From: an uncultured Lachnospiraceae bacterium
GTDB taxonomy: Bacteria; Bacillota; Clostridia; Lachnospirales; Lachnospiraceae
Length of the DNA stretch: 64,000 nucleotides
Direction of reading: 5' to 3'
NCBI GenBank assembly: GCA_947382625.1
Contig: CANDAG010000011.1
Span: 40,204-104,203, forward strand
In this document: in pieces, positions 62,301 through 64,000 of the stretch
Layout: each line of letters begins with the position of its first letter
Numbering within the stretch: the first letter of the stretch is position 1
Made by a program: the position numbers and the translations under genes
Notes under the pieces: model-generated
Seen by the model: only the letters and a program-made list of their open reading frames with translations
Databases searched by the model: none
Told to the model about the DNA's origin: nothing

Positions 62301-62757
62301 CGGATACGCCAATCTTCTGCAGACACAGTATCCTTCCTGGCTCTATCCTGTAACCCAGGGAGCCACCACCATTTGGGAGCGCTGGGATTCCTATACAAAA
62401 GAAAAGGGCTTTGGAGGACAGAATTCCATGAATTCTTTTAATCACTACTCCTTAGGCAGCGTCCTTTCCTGGATGTACCATGTGATCCTTGGCGTCCGGA
62501 GAGATGAAAATGCGCCGGGCGGCCGGCACTTTATCCTGAAGCCGGAAATCGGGCCGCTTGCTTTTGCAAAGGGGAGCATATGGAGTCCCTATGGCATCAT
62601 CCGGGCAGGTTGGGAAAAGAGAGAAGGAACGGAAGGCAGAGAAATCCTGTACCGCTTCGAGATCCCTGCCAACACAGGCGCAACTCTGATCCTTCCGGGG
62701 AAAGAGAGCAAGGAGTATGGTTCGGGATGCTATGAGGTGAGATACAGGGACTGCTGA
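59329..62757 (+). CDS. GH78 alpha-L-rhamnosidase
   Basis: A 1,142-residue enzyme without signal peptide, so it works in the cytoplasm. It has the N-terminal beta domains of bacterial rhamnosidases (EYQQEPIGLDERSPRFSWQ, near 11, is the typical opening), one inserted LamG-like domain (about 140-340), the carbohydrate-binding and helper domains (about 380-680), and the (alpha/alpha)6 barrel (about 700-1040) with DCPQRNERMGWAGD. The C-terminal beta domain ends the protein. It should release L-rhamnose from plant glycosides or polysaccharides. The start at 59329 has AGGGAG upstream. Confidence 0.93.
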   Translation: MKISRILTEYQQEPIGLDERSPRFSWQIESEEKDTMQTGCRIRVFQEAEEVWDSGKLLTAESKGIVFGSNCIADRSTVADSTSGQAQDGAFAGKELLPCTEYRVKVQIWDNHGSEAEGETRFETGLLDPSIQAWEGAKWIGAPRYTVCAANRGVFVLESKFRIEEGKGRAGVVFGARDESLLDHTGNELGLEGENYIRYEVNLSGEEPCLDIYRVGYAPEDSADVPFARTPLVSFEGEEKHPLITAENAGDFHTIRIEVEGNNAWTYMDGVLVDAVVTEKPFGKIRGGRTLNPRGNNDVLTYPRLNEIGFFAGEGSRAYFKYLSVRNMRHPSHEFIRETATGNLYGEKSLFADKLPVRDDCFVAEDIQITADPSNTSIPMLRRAFRVKEEKELKQARLYITARGIYDCRINGQRLTESLLDPGFTQYDVRMNYQTYDITDKLKKGQNALGVTLSSGWWSEAATFVVKNFNYFGDKESLLAKLVLTYRDGEREVIVSDTDHWKYYGEGPWLYAGFFAGEIYDAGRSSVYEGYSCEDFDDSKWMAPVEIIPEPIEEFCSMPGFGRSWPAVNQKPGIQLLGGYYAPVFITDEVCAKTVTEPEPGVYIYDLQQEMAGVPRIPFHEERGTRVTIRFAEVLYPDLPEYAGNTGRIMRENYRDASSVDVYICNGEEGEIYQPRFTFHGYRYIELRGLKNPPEPRAVRSLQYSSIREMEGSFVSSNKLLNRFAENVKWSQKCNFISIPTDCPQRNERMGWAGDTHVFCHTALLNSDLKLFYERNLRAMQDLQTPEGRYPEIAPIGGGFGGVTYECASIFMNWELYRQYGDVRTLEAFYPAMKKYMDYMAERSGMPGTGDFGLVGPLGDWLAPEETDLQLMWNAFYYKEAFLMRQFARILHKEEDAASFGGLAEGIKEYWNQTFVEPESQKTRGADGELCDTQCSYALGLEFGVAKEELREAFGAHLVRKTRELGHRVGTGFFGTGLLNQALTTAGYTEDGYANLLQTQYPSWLYPVTQGATTIWERWDSYTKEKGFGGQNSMNSFNHYSLGSVLSWMYHVILGVRRDENAPGGRHFILKPEIGPLAFAKGSIWSPYGIIRAGWEKREGTEGREILYRFEIPANTGATLILPGKESKEYGSGCYEVRYRDC

Positions 62758-62773
62758 CAGGGAGGTTCTCTCA

Positions 62774-63787
62774 ATGAATGGAAGGCAATATCTGAAAAAT
62801 CAACTGCCGGTTATTTTGATCCATCTTCTGGGTATGCTGATGCTCTCCCTGTTTTTGGTGGCCTGCGGAAATCCCGCTCCTGTGATTTTTTTCATCTGTA
62901 TGGTATGGCTGTCTGTCCTGATTTTATGTCTGATGGTTTTTGGCTTCACACGCAAAAGACATCTGGACAGATTGCTTGCCATGACAGAGCAGCTGAAGGA
63001 ACGGTACCTGATGCCGGAGATCATGCAGGTACCGGAGAGAGCCGATGAGCGGGTCTTTTATCAGATCATGAAAATGGCGGAAAAATCCATGCTGGAAAAG
63101 ATCGGAGAGGTGCAGCGGGAACGAAAGGAATATAAGGAATATATTGAGCAATGGATCCATGAGGTCAAAACGCCCATCACTGCTATGAAGCTGCTTTGTG
63201 AAAATAACCGCTGCGGATTTACCAGAGAGCTTCTCGTGGAATTGGAGAGTGTGGACCGGTTTACCCGGCAGGCTCTTTATTACGCCCGCAGCGAGCATAC
63301 GGAAAAGGATTATCTGATCCGGGAGGTGAAGCTTGCCGACGTGGTGCACGATGCGATCATGGAAAATAAGTATTTTCTCCGGCAGAACGATGTGGCCATC
63401 ACCGTAGATACTATGGAGAGCATTGTCTATACCGATGATAAATGGATAGGGTTTATTTTAAACCAGATCATCAGTAATGCCGTAAAATATCGCGTGGAGC
63501 AGCCGGTTTTACATTTTTTTACGGTAAGGGAGAGTGACAGGATCATCCTTTCCCTTGAGGATAACGGAATGGGGATTCCCCAAAGCGACCTGCCCTGTAT
63601 TTTTGACAAGGGATTTACCGGACAAAACGGGAGAGCGGTGCATAGCGCTACAGGGATCGGACTGTATCTTTGTAAGCGTCTTTGCGATAAGCTGGGGATC
63701 GGGATTCAGGTCTTTTCGGAAGGAAACGGGACAAGGGTTTCTCTTTCCTTTCCGGTCAATGATTTTGTAACAGGAGTACAGGGGTGA
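62774..63787 (+). CDS. BceS-type sensor histidine kinase
   Basis: A 337-residue membrane kinase with two membrane helices (about 12-30 and 38-57) and almost no extracellular part, the mark of intramembrane-sensing kinases. The phosphoacceptor is in QWIHEVKTPITAMKLL; the ATPase N-box is QIISNAVKYR, with G-boxes DNGMGIP and GIGLYLCKRL. Members usually sense peptide antibiotics through an ABC transporter. Its response regulator is normally encoded directly upstream, but that place is taken by the rhamnosidase gene 16 bp away. It is therefore likely to pair with a gene beyond the window edge. GGGAGG precedes the ATG. Confidence 0.9.
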   Translation: MNGRQYLKNQLPVILIHLLGMLMLSLFLVACGNPAPVIFFICMVWLSVLILCLMVFGFTRKRHLDRLLAMTEQLKERYLMPEIMQVPERADERVFYQIMKMAEKSMLEKIGEVQRERKEYKEYIEQWIHEVKTPITAMKLLCENNRCGFTRELLVELESVDRFTRQALYYARSEHTEKDYLIREVKLADVVHDAIMENKYFLRQNDVAITVDTMESIVYTDDKWIGFILNQIISNAVKYRVEQPVLHFFTVRESDRIILSLEDNGMGIPQSDLPCIFDKGFTGQNGRAVHSATGIGLYLCKRLCDKLGIGIQVFSEGNGTRVSLSFPVNDFVTGVQG

Positions 63788-63804
63788 TGCTCTGTACTTC
63801 TTAC

Positions 63805-63945
63805 GTTACTATTCACGGCCCGTTAGGCCGCTCATAGCAACGATTCGGGGCGATATGGAAAGTTTTGCTTCGCAAAAATCGCCCCTCACTCCTGAATCAT
63901 GTTCTCACGGAATGCGCAGCCAGTGCGCATTCCTGAGCTGTGAAT
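63805..63945. repeat. Nested palindromic repeat at the window end (family D-like)
   Basis: GTTACTATTCAC (63805-63816) recalls the MITE end GTAACTATTCAG; GTGAAT (63940-63945) would be its partner. Inside are CGGCC/GGCCG (63816, 63826), GGGGCGAT/ATCGCCCC (63847, 63878) with an inner TTTTGC/GCAAAA, and GGAATGCGCA/TGCGCATTCC (63909, 63924). There is no ORF. A relationship to the MITE is suggested by layout and ends but the interior differs. Confidence 0.6.
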
Positions 63946-64000
63946 CAATGTCAGTTAGTTAAGTACTTTGAAAACAGAACAAATAATCTGGATATAGAAA

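Noticed and set aside
63955-64000. Sequence TACTTTGAAAACAGAAC resembling the leader found before 23S rRNA in Firmicutes
   Set aside because: The window ends here and no 16S, tRNA or 23S sequence is present. The match is too short to support an rRNA call.

Overview
The window looks like chromosomal DNA of a spore-forming, Gram-positive clostridium, most likely a gut Lachnospiraceae. The reasons are a spoIIAA-spoIIAB-sigF cassette, a spore photoproduct lyase, YesM/YesN two-component control of a sugar ABC transporter, strong AGGAGG-type ribosome sites, and many glycoside hydrolases (GH13, GH5, GH78). There is no rRNA operon, CRISPR array, phage module or transposase gene. One tRNA (Ala, anticodon GGC) is present. 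The species was not identified.

Layout: 0-3.4 kb holds the end of an unidentified gene, a zinc-ribbon/TPR membrane protein and the sigma-F cassette. 3.6-8.7 kb holds a secreted, membrane-anchored glucosaminidase with a long Pro/Thr/Ala stalk, a DUF3783 protein, an unknown membrane protein and a Uma2 nuclease. At 9-10 kb (minus) is a secreted protein made of four copies of an unrecognised repeat. 10.4-20.6 kb is a carbohydrate locus: YesN regulator, YesM kinase, substrate-binding lipoprotein (reading frame broken in a G8 tract), two permeases, an ADP-ribosylglycohydrolase-fold enzyme and a kinase-like protein. Next come a chemotaxis receptor (20.7-22.4 kb) and an alpha-glucosidase with its AraC regulator (minus, 22.5-25.1 kb). 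25.3-28.9 kb has a flavin reductase, an S1-domain protein, a HAD phosphatase, a CPBP protease and a small membrane protein. Then come a NYN nuclease, tRNA-Ala, and gltB-gltD (30.3-36.5 kb).

36.7-43.4 kb looks like an accessory region. It has three GNAT acetyltransferases in a row, gene remnants, a possible stand-alone nuclease, an ECF-sigma/anti-sigma/lipoprotein operon and a fourth GNAT. 43.5-55 kb holds two AAA-ATPase/PD-(D/E)XK genes, a DUF4143 ATPase, a MATE exporter, the AmmeMemoRadiSam pair and a GH5-NhaC operon. 55-59.2 kb (minus) has a metallo-beta-lactamase-fold protein with an internal ribosome site, an SDR oxidoreductase, SplB and a nucleosidase-fold protein. The window ends with a GH78 rhamnosidase and a BceS-type histidine kinase.

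The most unusual content is several families of small, non-coding, palindromic elements. (A) is a two-hairpin element of about 77 bp at three loci. Its stems covary between copies, it is flanked by 12-bp duplications, and twice it supplies the stop codon of the host gene. (B) is a 38-bp hairpin tipped with GCGAAGC, present between genes and also inserted in frame twice inside one coding gene. (C) is a related array with swapped stem pairs. (D) is a 161-bp MITE with 14-bp inverted ends and an 8-bp target duplication, plus partial copies. All conclusions come from reading the sequence; no database search was run.
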